Below are positions 43,181-51,991 of a stretch of 64,000 nucleotides of DNA, in pieces (within the stretch, counting starts at the first letter, position 1; each line of letters starts with the position of its first letter). This DNA comes from Chaetoderma sp. LZ-2023a. Lineage: Eukaryota; Mollusca; Caudofoveata; Chaetodermatida; Chaetodermatidae. Both the position numbers and the translations under genes were made by a program. The DNA is taken from the NCBI GenBank assembly GCA_034401795.1, contig CM067374.1, forward strand, positions 97,932,860 through 97,996,859, in the 5' to 3' direction. The notes under the pieces were generated by a model, which was given only the letters and a program-made list of their open reading frames with translations, was not told where the DNA came from and did no database searches.

Positions 43181-43565
43181 CTAACTTTATGGACTGTATC
43201 CCTCACTTGAAACATTGGCATATCAACTTGAAAGGCCATAGCGTACAAGTAGGGCCATAAAGATTTTTTCAGGTATAGAAAAAGCTATGTTTTAAAAGCG
43301 CAAATTTTAAGTGGAAGAATAGCACAAAAGCCATGGTGACTGTCAACAAAATCAAACAATGCGTTGTTTTTAGAAACCTATGAATTATAATTTTTTGGAG
43401 ATAATTTTGGTGAATATGAACAGATTTTGTCGAAACATCACAAGCATGGTCGTCTCACAAAGTCGTCAAAATCGGGCAATAAGCTAAGAAGTAGCATTTT
43501 AAAGAATTTCGGGAGAATTTTCGAAAAACCAAAGATGGCTGGCTACTGGAAAAATAGACGAATCA
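43181..43565. other. no feature seen
   Basis: Unique-looking AT-rich sequence grading into the tandem array. Confidence 0.4.
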
Positions 43566-44217
43566 ATGAATGGACGGTCTAGAGCCTATCACAATAGAAC
43601 CCTTTCAGCCAAATTTGGTCAAAATCGTTCAAAATGGTACGGAGCAGCAATTTGACGTCTGGTAAATATTTTAAAATAAAATCTAAGATTTTCACCCAAA
43701 ATGTTTGATAAATCAAAATTCTGAGTGGATGTTCTAGAGCCTATCATTATAGGATCCTTTCACCCGCAATTGGTTGAAATCTGTCAAGTTGGTAAGAAAA
43801 AGCGATTTGATAGTTTCCGGTAATTTGACAATTTTCTTATTAAATCTATGATTTTAACCCCAAAATTTACAGATCAAAATACTGAATGGCTGTTATAGAG
43901 CCAAACACAATAGGATTGTTCTAACCAAATCTAGTTGAAATCAATTAAACTATTGACAATTTCCGGCAAATTTTTCATAAGATCTAAGATTTTGATCCAA
44001 AAATTTGACAAATTAAATTTATGATTGGAATATCTTGAGCCTATCACCAAAGGATCCTTTCAGATCAATTTGGTTGAAATCAGTCAAACTGGTAATGAGA
44101 ATAAGTAATTTGATAATTTCCAGTAAATTTTTAATAAAATCTTATATTTTCAGCCAAAATGATAACAAATGAAAATTCTGAATGGAGGTTCTAGAGACTA
44201 TGACCATAGAATCCTTT
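43566..44217. repeat. degenerate tandem array, about 135-145-bp unit, five copies
   Basis: GAGCCTATCACAATAGAACC-like phrases recur near 43580, 43738, 43897, 44037 and 44190, each with TTTCAGCCAAATTTGGT-like and AATTTGACAATTTCCGG-like text. The last unit is cut at about 44217, where the GC-rich element starts. Confidence 0.82.
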
Positions 44218-44244
44218 CAGCAATGCAGTAGTAGAATATTTAGG

Positions 44245-44575
44245 GCTGCTAGAACAGAACGTGGTGGGAGCCACTGATCCGCAGCTACAGGAGGGGAGAT
44301 GGGCTGTCAGAACAGTAATTATGCACATACATTCCACACATTCCAACTTGGGATTGTGTCCCGAGAAAATATGCGATGCACCTACGCACACAAAATAGCT
44401 AATGCTTAACACACTATCTCGCTGTTGTTATCTGTTAGATGTAATATGCCAGTTATCAGTAGGTCTGCGGCTAATAACTAGGACATAACAGGATATCAGA
44501 ACAGAGGGTGGTGGGAGCCGCGGATCGCCGATCGGCCGCTACAGGAGGGAGGTGGGCTGTCAGAACAGAGGGACG
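44245..44575. repeat. pair of about 75-bp direct repeats at the element's left edge
   Basis: 44245-44316 and 44498-44572 share GTGGTGGGAGCC, GCTACAGGAGGG and TGGGCTGTCAGAACAG in the same order. They are the outermost recognisable sequence of the GC-rich block and may be a duplicated terminal segment. Confidence 0.75.
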
Positions 44576-44740
44576 GCTGGCTGCGATGTGTTTTACAATG
44601 TAGCGCCCTCCCCAACCCCTCTGTGGGCCCCCATTCATTGTTCAGACCATGCCAGGCATAAGTTTATTCACACCAGGCAAGTACAAAACTGCCACTACAA
44701 ACTGTAGTACACTACAGGTTTACTCATAATATTCCGAACC

Positions 44741-45009
44741 ATGGATACACGCAATCACAATAAGTTCACAGATGAGGAGGTGTATTACAACGTAGGGCCC
44801 ACCACCCTGACAGCGATCCATCCCTTCCAGCACCATACAGGAAGCTCAAAGCAGAGACACGCCTGCACCCATACAGGAAGCCCAAAGCAGAGACACACCT
44901 GCACAAGAATCTCACAGATGAGGCACTCGACCTCCTCATCGACTGCCTCATTGATGATATTACTCTAAAAAATCAAAAATCTAGCAACACATTTATTTTG
45001 GTTCGATAG
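44741..45009 (+). pseudogene. small element ORF 1 (one frameshift)
   Basis: ATG at 44741 opens MDTRNHNKFTDEEVYYNVGP. A frame change near 44815-44830 is needed to continue into RKLKAETRLHPYRKPKAETH and NLTDEALDLLIDCLIDDITL, ending TAG at 45009. A 36-bp unit (CCATACAGGAAGCYCAAAGC...) is duplicated at 44841-44905, giving the repeated RK.KAET. About 90 residues. Acidic helices, no domain recognised. It converges tail to tail on the minus-strand ORF that follows. Confidence 0.55.
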
Positions 45010-45312
45010 CATTATCCATATTAATGCTGTGGATCGTTAGCAGATGATCTAAATACTGTCTTAGCTCTGTCATTGCCATTGCTGTCAGTGGATAGCGTCT
45101 AACCCCTAACTCGGTGCATGGTGGGGTTTTTTCGGCGAGTACTTCGTCTACTACTATTGTGAATGATAGGTCAGGATACGCTCTCCAGGACCCAAGCGAT
45201 CTATTTGCATAGTCGTCCAGGTCATATAATGATTGTGCCACTATTTCCCACCGTGCCACACAGCCTACACCATGCAAGTAACTCCATAGTTCTTCGGGGT
45301 AACCGATGATTG
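44993..45312 (-). pseudogene. element ORF 2
   Basis: Minus-strand frame of about 105 codons without a good ATG. Readable pieces: SIIGYPEELWSYLHGVGCVA, YDLDDYANRSLGSWRAYPDL, LAEKTPPCTELGVRRYPLTA, MTELRQYLDHL. It looks like a genuine globular protein rather than a shadow (balanced composition, aromatic residues), but no family is recognised. The upstream boundary is a TGA just before SII, so the 5' part may be lost. Its stop overlaps the end of ORF 1 on the opposite strand. Confidence 0.55.
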
Positions 45313-45688
45313 AGTTTCAGATTCAGTTAGCTTGATTGATTGAGAGATTCTGTCACCTATACAGTTGCGTTTCTCTAATAGGGCAACACCTGGTGGTGGG
45401 GGCCCGTTCTGAAACACTTATTTTATAACTAATGATGATGATGATGATAGACATAATGCTGCTGCTGATGATGATGATGATGATGATGATGATAGACATA
45501 ATGTTGGATCACAAATGTATGCCCAGCCTCATGTCTCCGTATTAAACAAACTGAATCAAACAAGCACGTAGTCACGACCAGTGTCACATCGGCATGAGGG
45601 GATTACCCACATGCCCTTCCAGCTGCCTTGGTCACAGTATCTGGTGCCGTAACGGCTGCAGACAATCACGTCCAGACCTTTCTACACC
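45313..45688. repeat. (GAT)n microsatellites inside the element
   Basis: GAT runs at about 45428-45454 and 45461-45491, separated by ATAGACATAATGCTGCTGC. The rest of the stretch has no long frame and may be the decayed end of ORF 3. Confidence 0.7.
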
Positions 45689-45871
45689 CTAGAAGCGGCA
45701 GACAGACTCAATTTCCTCATGTGGGTGAAATCGGTTGTAGATATTTTTCTGCAGATGGTCGCGGAAGGGATTATACTGGGGCTCATCTCGCAAGTGGGCC
45801 CACTTGGCATCTAATATCATGGGTGTCTGTGATGCAGCCACCACAGGTATGAGCAGTAGTACAACCAGCAT
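45689..45871 (-). CDS. element ORF 3: small secreted or membrane-anchored protein
   Basis: 60 residues from a good ATG at 45871 (minus). The N-terminus MLVVLLLIPVVAASQTP is a convincing signal peptide or signal anchor, followed by a polar tail (LDAKWAHLRDEPQYNPF, NRFHPHEEIESVCRF). The ATG lies one base after the TAG of ORF 4, read on the same strand, so both could be read from one transcript. No family recognised. It may continue in another frame past 45689, where coding-like text goes on. Confidence 0.65.
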   Translation of the reverse strand: MLVVLLLIPVVAASQTPMILDAKWAHLRDEPQYNPFRDHLQKNIYNRFHPHEEIESVCRF

Positions 45872-45872
45872 C

Positions 45873-46775
45873 CTAGATATGGCGGGTTAAACCGGACAAG
45901 GTGAACCCCTCGAGAAATATCTGTGTCATATCGAGTCCTTTGCCGTCCTCGATGCCGATCTTCATCCCATCTGGGGCAGGTCTTAGCTGCTTCACTTTAC
46001 CACCAGCTAGAAGCCGCAGCTCTAGCACAATATGGGTTGTTTGCGGACTTGTGAGCCAGGCACGCTCGAGCAACTTCACTGAGCCCTTCGCCTTCGAGGA
46101 GTGTGACACACCCTCAACTCATAAGACACCCTCCTGAATATTGATAGCTTCCTCTGGTCCATCAAAGGGCCGACACAGCAGGAGCTTTCCTCCAGTGACC
46201 CCAATCCTATGACCCACTACAACTAGGGTTGTGCCCTGTCCTATATAGGTCAGGAAAGATGTCCCCCGGTTATAAAGCTTCCGGACCGTGCCATCTTTCT
46301 TGACACCACCAGGTCCAGCGCGATACCACACTGCGCTCATTTCGAAGACTACCTGCAGCTGTTTCGCCAGGGTCAACACCACACCATCATTTGACATCGG
46401 TGGGGCATACTTCACAGTCGGCTCTAAGACATAAAAGCTGAGGTCAGCGTCCAAGGTGTTAACATCCTTAACCTTGTCTAGTGACTGATCTATCAGGGGG
46501 GGGTGAAGGACGAACTTCTTATTCAGGAAGTCATAGCGGAACACTATTTTGTCCCCATCCCTCTCTCGACCCATATATTCCTTCGAGACATCCTTTAGGT
46601 CAGTGAGCAGCTCTACACCATCTCCACCGATGGGATGGAGGGAGAATGTCTTGGATTCTGCTCCATATTGGAGGACAAAAGACTTGCCATCGCTTTCCTT
46701 AACCTTGGCAGCATCAACATCGTACACATCCACAAGATCAGCCAGACCGGTCGAGTGAGCAAATATAGGCTCCAT
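45873..46775 (-). pseudogene. element ORF 4: about 300-residue protein with one premature TGA
   Basis: The longest gene of the block: ATG at 46775 (minus), open for 218 codons (MEPIFAHSTGLADLVDVYDV; SFVLQYGAESKTFSLHPIGG; KFVLHPPLIDQSLDKVKDVN; AVWYRAGPGGVKKDGTVRKL; LVVVGHRIGVTGGKLLLCRP), TGA at 46119-46121, then the same frame continues without loss for 81 codons (SSKAKGSVKLLERAWLTSPQ; RLLAGGKVKQLRPAPDGMKI) to TAG at 45873. Beta-rich, with many short hydrophobic strands and Gly turns; two similar segments (V.D.KSFVLQYG and KIVFRYDFLNKKFVLHP) hint at an internal repeat. Function unknown; a structural role is speculation. Only one disabling site is visible. Confidence 0.7.
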
Positions 46776-46829
46776 TGTATGTCTATATAGGGGGTTTAAA
46801 TGGAGTGAATAGCCATGCCGATTGTCTGA
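46776..46829. promoter_or_regulatory. divergent intergenic region with TATATAG and GTTTAAA
   Basis: Lies between ORF 4 (minus) and ORF 5 (plus). CTATATAGGGGGTTTAAATG combines a TATA-like box and a TTTAAA word. The other divergent gap in the element (51956-51991) has the same pair in the same order. Candidate bidirectional promoter; inference only. Confidence 0.4.
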
Positions 46830-47198
46830 TTGCTACTCCAAAATGTGGAGAATGTCATCAGAACATCCCTAGTTGGGAGACGTGCAGTTCAGTATTGCAG
46901 AGAATGGGTTGTCTTCAAGGTAGCTCAGCATTCCACCACATATGTACACGCCGATGTGTTACATCTGCCACCGAGAAGTACCTACCACAGCTCACTGACT
47001 GAACTACAGTTAGACGTGATAGAATATCTGCCAGGAGCCACCAGCAACCTGTGGAAAGTGATCAGCCCCAACACGTTCACCCACATAAATCACCTGTTTG
47101 ACAGCTCAACCATTAGTCTATATGCCAGCATGGATGGTCTGTCGGATGCCCAATTAGAGTTTATGCTGCTGCTACTTATTGACCTATCCCCATCATAA
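46830..47198 (+). CDS. element ORF 5
   Basis: A frame of about 122 residues; no clear ATG at the start (it opens TTG), ending TAA at 47198. Readable text: SLVGRRAVQYCREWVVFKVA, HADVLHLPPRSTYHSSLTEL, LDVIEYLPGATSNLWKVISP and a C-terminal helix YASMDGLSDAQLEFMLLLLI. Mixed alpha/beta with a leucine-rich end. No family recognised. Undamaged apart from the uncertain start. Confidence 0.55.
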   Translation: MLLQNVENVIRTSLVGRRAVQYCREWVVFKVAQHSTTYVHADVLHLPPRSTYHSSLTELQLDVIEYLPGATSNLWKVISPNTFTHINHLFDSSTISLYASMDGLSDAQLEFMLLLLIDLSPS

Positions 47199-47230
47199 CA
47201 TCATATCAGACCTATCAAGCACTCACCGAG

Positions 47231-47497
47231 ATGTTGAAAAAGGAGATAGAGGAGCAGCCACACACCTTCTCCGGGATGATAAATATAGCAGTACAGGAAA
47301 TGCGTTGTCGACAAGACGAGCGACTGGAGCGGGTGAGCTGGTATGAACAGAACGCCAGAAAGGCAAGGAGACGAAAGGACTACAACTCTGTCCAAGAATG
47401 GGAGAGCCTCATCCGGCAGGAGGAGGGTATCGTAGGGCCAAACTTGTATGATTTCTCCGATGATGAGTGTGATGAGTCTATAGAAATCTTGCAGTGA
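47231..47497 (+). CDS. element ORF 6a: charged helical protein
   Basis: 88 residues from ATG at 47231 to TGA at 47497: MLKKEIEEQPHTFSGMINIA, MRCRQDERLERVSWYEQNAR, KARRRKDYNSVQEWESLIRQ, DFSDDECDESIEI. Strongly charged, predicted alpha-helical, with an acidic end. The next frame begins within the last codons (ORF 6b), so 6a and 6b may have been one protein split by a frameshift near 47485. Confidence 0.55.
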   Translation: MLKKEIEEQPHTFSGMINIAVQEMRCRQDERLERVSWYEQNARKARRRKDYNSVQEWESLIRQEEGIVGPNLYDFSDDECDESIEILQ

Positions 47498-47744
47498 GAA
47501 GAGGAGAAAGCATAAATCCAAATTCCACCAATGGCGGGCATACTATCAGAGTGACAAGGTGAAGTTCCAGATGTCATGGCTGCAAAAGCAACTGGCCCCT
47601 GACATTATGCTGGATGACGGGTGTTTGAGGGAGGTATGTCTCCACACCAACAAGCTTGTTCGGTTCACCAGGCTCTCCAAGATGAATCCCACAATGACTC
47701 ATCAACAGATCCTACAGGTGATGGCACAAGAGTTTAAGAACTAG
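47486..47744 (+). pseudogene. element ORF 6b
   Basis: Frame opening after a TAG with SEKRRKHKSKFHQWRAYYQS, then DKVKFQMSWLQKQLAPDIML, DDGCLREVCLHTNKLVRFTR and THQQILQVMAQEFKN, ending TAG at 47744. No ATG until within VKFQM. Best read as the C-terminal half of ORF 6a after a one-base shift, giving about 170 residues in total. Function unknown. Confidence 0.5.
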
Positions 47745-47750
47745 GTATAC

Positions 47751-48275
47751 CATGGCTAAATCTGAGTGGTGAAAGTAGCCTGAACTATATCCCGCATTAG
47801 CACCTGAGGAGGGTGGTACAGTACATGGCTGGCGACTCCAACAGATTGACACCATCAGACAGAATCTTGGTCATGAGATAGAAAAGTACAGCAGAACATG
47901 CAGGCGATATTAAACACTCTACAATAGTCTAGCATGCACAACCACAGCTGCGGGTGTGATTGGAGCCAGTGCTGGTGTGGCCGCCGTTGCCGTTGCCACC
48001 CTCACTACAGGGGTGGGTGCTATAGTCGCTATCCCACTGGATGGTGTGACCCTTGCCGCTATTGTCCTGGCCACCCGCTTGGCGGTTGGACAGCGTTAGA
48101 TCACCAGGAAGCTGGAGAAGCATGCTAAGTATGTAAAACTGGCACAGAGCAGCCTATGGGCTTATCGACGAGTCTGTCAGTAAAGCTCTCGAGGATGGGC
48201 AGGTCAGTGATGAAGAGTACCACCATATATTGAAGCTCCAAACCCTGTACCGCAGAGAAACCAAAAGTGCGCCAG
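47751..48275 (+). pseudogene. element ORF 7: two-helix membrane protein, several stops
   Basis: ATG at 47751, four in-frame stops and one frameshift near 48155. Ordered text: PELYPALAPEEGGTVHGWRL; LQQIDTIRQNLGHEIEKYSR; a hydrophobic hairpin GVIGASAGVAAVAVATLTTG plus VGAIVAIPLDGVTLAAIVLA; ITRKLEKHAKYVKLAQSSL; VSKALEDGQVSDEEYHHILK. The order amphipathic helix, glycine-rich transmembrane pair, KKH-type helix, then S-K-A-L-x-D-G-x-(IV)-S-D-E-E-(FY) matches my memory of a multi-copy uncharacterised protein in cnidarians and other invertebrates. That recollection could not be checked. The conserved C-terminal motif survives despite the breaks. Confidence 0.65.
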
Positions 48276-48370
48276 CAATACCTCAAAGGCTCCAGCGGGT
48301 GGGTCCCCATCGAAGATCTCTATGGTGTCAAATAGTAGATTGCATCCGCGGCTGGAACAGAGGATTTAAG

Positions 48371-49537
48371 ATGACTACTATAGACGGCCTTCCCGACGAA
48401 CCTCACAACAATCAACCAGAGCCAACTGCCCCTTTTGGGTACACTCTGGACCCGCTCGAGAGCGGGACTACGGGGTCTCCTGGATGACATACTGGACCTA
48501 ACCCTGATCTCCATTACGGTCGATGGGTGGTCTCACATCAGCTTCTTCAATCCGCGACCACTGACCAACCTCGCAATCACCATCAAAGATGCGAAGAAAG
48601 CTCTTACCAGGATGGCAGGCCCGAATCCCTCGTTCTGGAACCAACAGCTGAACTTTGCCGTGTGGTGTGCCACAGCAGGATGCGGCGTCGGCGCGGGTTT
48701 GCTGCACTCCTATTCTGGTACCCCGAAGCTGTGCTCATTGCCAGCTCTCTCAGATTCCATGTCTACTACACGGTGAGACGAATCTGCCATGTGCTGCGCG
48801 CAAGCCTGCCTGATACGAATGATTTTGATCTGCAGCCTGTCGGCACCACTAGCTACAGCCTCTCAGCAGCCAGTAGACTCCAGCGAGAGTTCAACACCCC
48901 CTCAGACTATCGTTTCCATGGTGGACACCAGCGGTCTAGGCGTTATGTATGGCGACCAGAGACGAGACTACTCAGGCTTCCCCTATAAACACCCCGAAAA
49001 ATCAGCCGTCGGACGACAGTGACATTCTCATTCAATCCAGACTCAGAGACCGGGGTACTGGTGCAGATTATGCATATCACCGGAATCAGGCAGGACCATC
49101 CAGATGCGTGGAAATACTTTGTCCCACACACAACCTTAGGGCTCACACCAACAGGGATCGTTCGAATCAACCAGTCCTTAGAAGCATTATGTTATTGTCT
49201 CCTGACAGCCCAGACCAAGCTGTGCCACTCCATAGATGGGGTGAGTGGAAAAGAGGTGCAGGCCATGTTCAGCAGTCTTGTTGAGGACATGATCATTGTT
49301 GCAGATCTCAGTAGCCTCATCGCCAAGTTCCAGCAAGCCTTACAGAAAGCCCGTCGTAAGCTCGACTTCGCTATATCGCCACACCTACAACTTATTCTGA
49401 GCAATATGATCATGAATGTCAAGAATCTGAAGATTAGGGGCTACAATAACATGATAGTCGAGGGGATTCCCCAGGTGTGCACTTTGGGTTTAACACTGAT
49501 ATCAACTCCACCATGCATGTCATCCCGACGCCCATGA
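48371..49537 (+). pseudogene. element ORF 8: about 380-residue protein in several frames
   Basis: ATG at 48371 (MTTIDGLPDEPHNNQPEPTA; FGYTLDPLES). A shift near 48470 leads to LLDDILDLTLISITVDGWSH, ISFFNPRPLTNLAITIKDAK, PSFWNQQLNFAVWCATAGCG. A shift near 48690 leads to RFHVYYTVRRICHVLRASLP. Further shifts near 48930 and 49020 lead to VRINQSLEALCYCLLTAQTK, SSLIAKFQQALQKARRKLDF and KNLKIRGYNNMIVEG. These blocks again resemble, from memory, a long uncharacterised protein found in many cnidarian scaffolds beside ORF 7-like genes. A membrane segment is not obvious. The most diagnostic piece for a database search is 48480-48690. Confidence 0.65.
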
Positions 49538-49539
49538 CA

Positions 49540-49690
49540 CATAGGCCCCCCCATGGTCTCCTACGAGGGCCAGTGCTACCGTCGTTCCGACTGTCGCTCC
49601 GACCACTGGAACAGCAGGAGTGCGGCGACCCGTGCTGACACCCACCACCCCGCCAGGCAGTGCTAGCAGGACGATATCCCTACGAGTGGT
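49540..49690. other. element interior, convergent gene ends
   Basis: Lies between the end of plus-strand ORF 8 and minus-strand ORF 9. Pro/Thr/Ala/Arg-rich text in either direction (minus: TGRRTPAVPVVGATVGTTVA) may be the low-complexity tail of either gene. Confidence 0.4.
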
Positions 49691-49691
49691 G

Positions 49692-50048
49692 TCAGGTCTG
49701 GCTATTGCTGTGCTTATCACCAGTCTTCTCCGCCACTAATAGATCCTGCTCGTAGAGCAATAGATCAACCTGACTCTCTTCCGGTGCGGGAGTCATGGCA
49801 AATGAGATTGCCTGAACTAGCTTGGCCTGCCCGATGGCCCCAAAACACGCTGTCTGCATACACACCCAAGGACTGTATGGTTCGGTGGTACAGCCTTTTT
49901 CCAGCTTGTCATAGTGCAGAGCCTTATTCAACTCAGAGTCGGGGGATGCCATGGATGCCTGCAACTGCTGGAACACGTCCGACAGATACTCCCAATCCTT
50001 GTAGAATCCCTTAGTACGCAGGAGCTGCTCTACGATACTGCCTCCCAT
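49692..50048 (-). CDS. element ORF 9
   Basis: 118 residues from ATG at 50048 (minus): MGGSIVEQLLRTKGFYKDWE, YLSDVFQQLQASMASPDSEL, ALHYDKLEKGCTTEPYSPWV, CFGAIGQAKLVQAISFAMTP, QVDLLLYEQDLLVAEKTG. Helical N-terminus, short Ala/Gly-rich middle, then an acidic end. The ATG lies 6 bp after the stop of ORF 10 on the same strand, an operon-like spacing. No break seen within it. Family not recognised. Confidence 0.62.
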   Translation of the reverse strand: MGGSIVEQLLRTKGFYKDWEYLSDVFQQLQASMASPDSELNKALHYDKLEKGCTTEPYSPWVCMQTACFGAIGQAKLVQAISFAMTPAPEESQVDLLLYEQDLLVAEKTGDKHSNSQT

Positions 50049-50054
50049 AATGAG

Positions 50055-50200
50055 CTATTCGACGAAGCCGATCTGCCCCTTACCAAACCCCAAGTAGAGT
50101 TTCACAGCTGTCAGCTCCTCTGCTACCTCAGTGTTAGAGAGATGGGCGAGCTCATCTGGTGACTTCTTATAGTCCTTCAATATGGCAGAAGACGTCGTAG
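50055..50200 (-). CDS. element ORF 10: short ORF upstream of ORF 9
   Basis: Minus-strand frame of about 48 codons ending TAG at 50055: TTSSAILKDYKKSPDELAHL, SNTEVAEELTAVKLYLGFGK, GQIGFVE. No ATG within the open part, so it is 5'-truncated or starts at a non-ATG codon. Helical and acidic. It belongs with ORF 9 by spacing. Confidence 0.5.
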
Positions 50201-50242
50201 TGCCTAGTACATAGTGCTAGTAGGTCTATGGTTTAAGCCGCT

Positions 50243-50482
50243 ATGTATAGTGATATGGATATTCCCATGTACCAATCTAAGCAGCTGACAGATGCAGACT
50301 GGTTATAGCTGCTTAGCGCTCTCAAGGTAGAACGTACACGTTTAAATGTGTTGTATACTCAGGGCTTAAATGCTGACATCAATGGTACAGATTGTAAAGC
50401 AACTCCCGGAGAGCCAGGCGAGTCTCCAGAAGGTGGAGAAGCTGTTCAAAAGCAAGACCCAGAAGCTACTGACACAGGCTAA
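50243..50482 (+). pseudogene. element ORF 11 (one in-frame TAG)
   Basis: ATG at 50243: MYSDMDIPMYQSKQLTDADW, L, TAG, LLSALKVERTRLNVLYTQGL, then a low-complexity acidic tail (PGEPGESPEGGEA) to TAA at 50482, 80 codons. It overlaps the start of ORF 12 in another frame. The tail could be spurious; the first 40 codons look more protein-like. Preceded by GTTTAAGCC, a weaker version of the TTTAAA words seen elsewhere in the element. Confidence 0.45.
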
Positions 50483-50766
50483 GCCCCTGGCCATTCACCT
50501 CGCCAGTAACATGACCGCGAATGTGGCCATGGTAAAGATGACAGGTGGTTATTCCTGCCACTGGAGCCACTGTCCTTGCTACAGTGGCAAGTATGGTTGT
50601 CGACCACTGTCTAGGAATAACACATCCCATCCCAAAGATCGCCATCGGTGGCGCCTCCTATACTGTTGCCGCCGAGATCATGGGCGAACGCATCCCTCTA
50701 ATGGAAGTCGCGGTTCTAGGGCTAGCGACTAGTGCTATGGCCGAGATCATCGTGACCTATGTCTAG
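50370..50766 (+). pseudogene. element ORF 12: hydrophobic membrane protein (one frameshift)
   Basis: ATG at 50370 gives QLPESQASLQKVEKLFKSKT and PLAIHLASNMTANVAMVKMT. A shift near 50540 continues VVIPATGATVLATVASMVVD, HCLGITHPIPKIAIGGASYT, VAAEIMGERIPLMEVAVLGL, TSAMAEIIVTYV to TAG at 50766. Two or three transmembrane segments separated by a short loop with HPIPK. About 130 residues in the original frame. Family not recognised. Confidence 0.58.
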
Positions 50767-50772
50767 CTTTAA

Positions 50773-51317
50773 GATGCTATATATAATGGAAGCTTGGCAG
50801 GTCCATGACACAACAGTAGCCTATGACGCATGGCGGGCTATGTCAGAGTCGGTAGCGCATAGTCGACCACACACACTGACGATTTCCAATTCCCAGAAAT
50901 GGCGGTTAGCCCACAAGGCATGCCCATGCAGGGAGGGCCAGTATCCTGAGCACTGCTACCTATCGAGAGATCTGAGGTACCATCCCAGCCAGAGATCTCA
51001 TCGGAAACACTGACACGGTAGGACAATCAGCCATCAACAAGGCCAAGACTGTATACAAGGGGTTGGGCATCAAAGATAGGGCAGTGATGCGAGGCATGCT
51101 CGGAGTCGATGAGGTTATGGCCGAGTCCTACGCACAGGACCTGGTTAAGGATCTCCTGAAACCACGGAGCTCATTCCAACAAGATGGGGAGAATCTCGAG
51201 GTAGGCACCATCGGAATGAGCCATATCACGGTGGATGGCCAAGCGAATGCAACAGCAAAGCTCCAACTACCCGAGGTGAAGTCGGGATTTTTTGGCCTGC
51301 CGTTTAAGATCACATAA
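50773..51317 (+). pseudogene. element ORF 13: broken, C-terminal 113 residues intact
   Basis: A possible start at 50773 (MLYIMEAWQVHDTTVAYDAW) runs to 51013 in one frame. In another frame the segment from 50976 (after a TGA) reads TIPARDLIGNTDTVGQSAIN, KGLGIKDRAVMRGMLGVDEV, SYAQDLVKDLLKPRSSFQQD, NLEVGTIGMSHITVDGQANA and ends at TAA 51317. The C-terminal part looks globular and well preserved. The N-terminal frame may be a different small gene. Confidence 0.55.
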
Positions 51318-51430
51318 TAAGCATGGCTGCTCGAACTGCATCATAAGGATACTCGAGGTGCTAGACACTGCGGGCACTTGATTTTATGCTTGACGCCTCT
51401 ATCGTATCCTTCATATCTGCCGGCGGTACA

Positions 51431-51562
51431 ATGCTACCCACACAGCAGGCAAAAGAGCTGGTACAGGAAGTACTGCCTTTTAATCTCCCAGATATAGATG
51501 AGGCTACAGCTGAAGAGCTGCTGACCATCATTCACGCGCATGTCAGCACCATACAGCAGTAA
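51431..51562 (+). CDS. element ORF 14: 43-residue protein
   Basis: ATG at 51431 to TAA 51560-51562: MLPTQQAKELVQEVLPFNLP, DIDEATAEELLTIIHAHVST, IQQ. A neat acidic helical miniprotein, undamaged. ORF 15 follows 5 bp later. Small ORFs of this size fit the compact layout but could be chance. Confidence 0.45.
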   Translation: MLPTQQAKELVQEVLPFNLPDIDEATAEELLTIIHAHVSTIQQ

Positions 51563-51567
51563 ACCAG

Positions 51568-51726
51568 ATGATCCCGGTGGTGCTGATCATTGCCCCGCCA
51601 GGACACAGGAAAAACATCTTGCTGCAGGCAACCCTAGCCTTCTGGAGAGCTAGAATTACAGGACTCTTAGTGGGTGCCCTGGGGAGATCTAGTGACCTGC
51701 TCTGGGCGCTGTCAAGCTTCCGGTAG
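51568..51726 (+). CDS. element ORF 15: small ORF, possibly truncated
   Basis: ATG at 51568: MIPVVLIIAPPGHRKNILLQ, ATLAFWRARITGLLVGALGR, 52 residues to TAG 51726. A hydrophobic beta strand followed by APPGHRKN is reminiscent of the start of a P-loop (hhhh-x-P-x-G-x-G-K), with His-Arg in place of the usual Gly-Lys-Ser/Thr; so this could be the remnant of an ATPase N-terminus. That is a guess from seven residues. Its end overlaps ORF 16 on the other strand. Confidence 0.35.
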   Translation: MIPVVLIIAPPGHRKNILLQATLAFWRARITGLLVGALGRSSDLLWALSSFR

Positions 51727-51955
51727 AGTATCTGAGTAAGAGTTCCTTTGTAATGCGGGCCGGTGTGGTCTCCTCTATGGCAGTCAGTATCCCTGCATCA
51801 GACAGAGGTGGGACCTTGGCTCACTCGTGGGTAATGTTGATGTCATGAAGTAGTCGTCGGACCCTGTCAATCGGCAGCTGTATTGGTTTCTTCTTGGAGG
51901 GGTGCAATAGTTTCTGCCCTCCAAAGACGATCTGCTGGAGAACTTTACCAAACAT
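51689..51955 (-). pseudogene. element ORF 16 (one premature TGA)
   Basis: ATG at 51955 (minus): MFGKVLQQIVFGGQKLLHPS, KKKPIQLPIDRVRRLLHDIN, ITHE, TGA, then AKVPPLSDAGILTAIEETTP, ARITKELLLRYSTGSLTAPR and TAG at 51689, 89 codons in one frame. Basic first half. Divergent from ORF 17 with a 36-bp spacer. No family recognised. Confidence 0.55.
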
Positions 51956-51991
51956 CGCCAATTAAAAACCTGTATATACAGACGTTTAAAC
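51956..51991. promoter_or_regulatory. 36-bp divergent intergenic region
   Basis: Between the ATGs of ORF 16 (minus) and ORF 17 (plus): CTGTATATACAGACGTTTAA followed by AC and the ATG. CTGTATATACAG is a perfect 12-bp palindrome. The TATATA plus GTTTAAA arrangement repeats that at 46776-46829. Confidence 0.45.

Noticed and set aside
45901-46758. Plus-strand ORFs opposite ORF 4
   Set aside because: Ser/Pro-rich shadows; the minus strand keeps one frame across 301 codons with a single stop.
47934-48128. Cys-rich 64-residue ORF resembling a metallothionein or small secreted cysteine-rich protein
   Set aside because: The alternative frame encodes the hydrophobic hairpin of element ORF 7, continuous with text on both sides; the Cys pattern is a frame artefact.
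51568-51726. P-loop ATPase start (APPGHRKN)
   Set aside because: Only seven residues resemble a Walker A and the Gly-Lys-Ser/Thr end is altered; kept as a remark, not a call.
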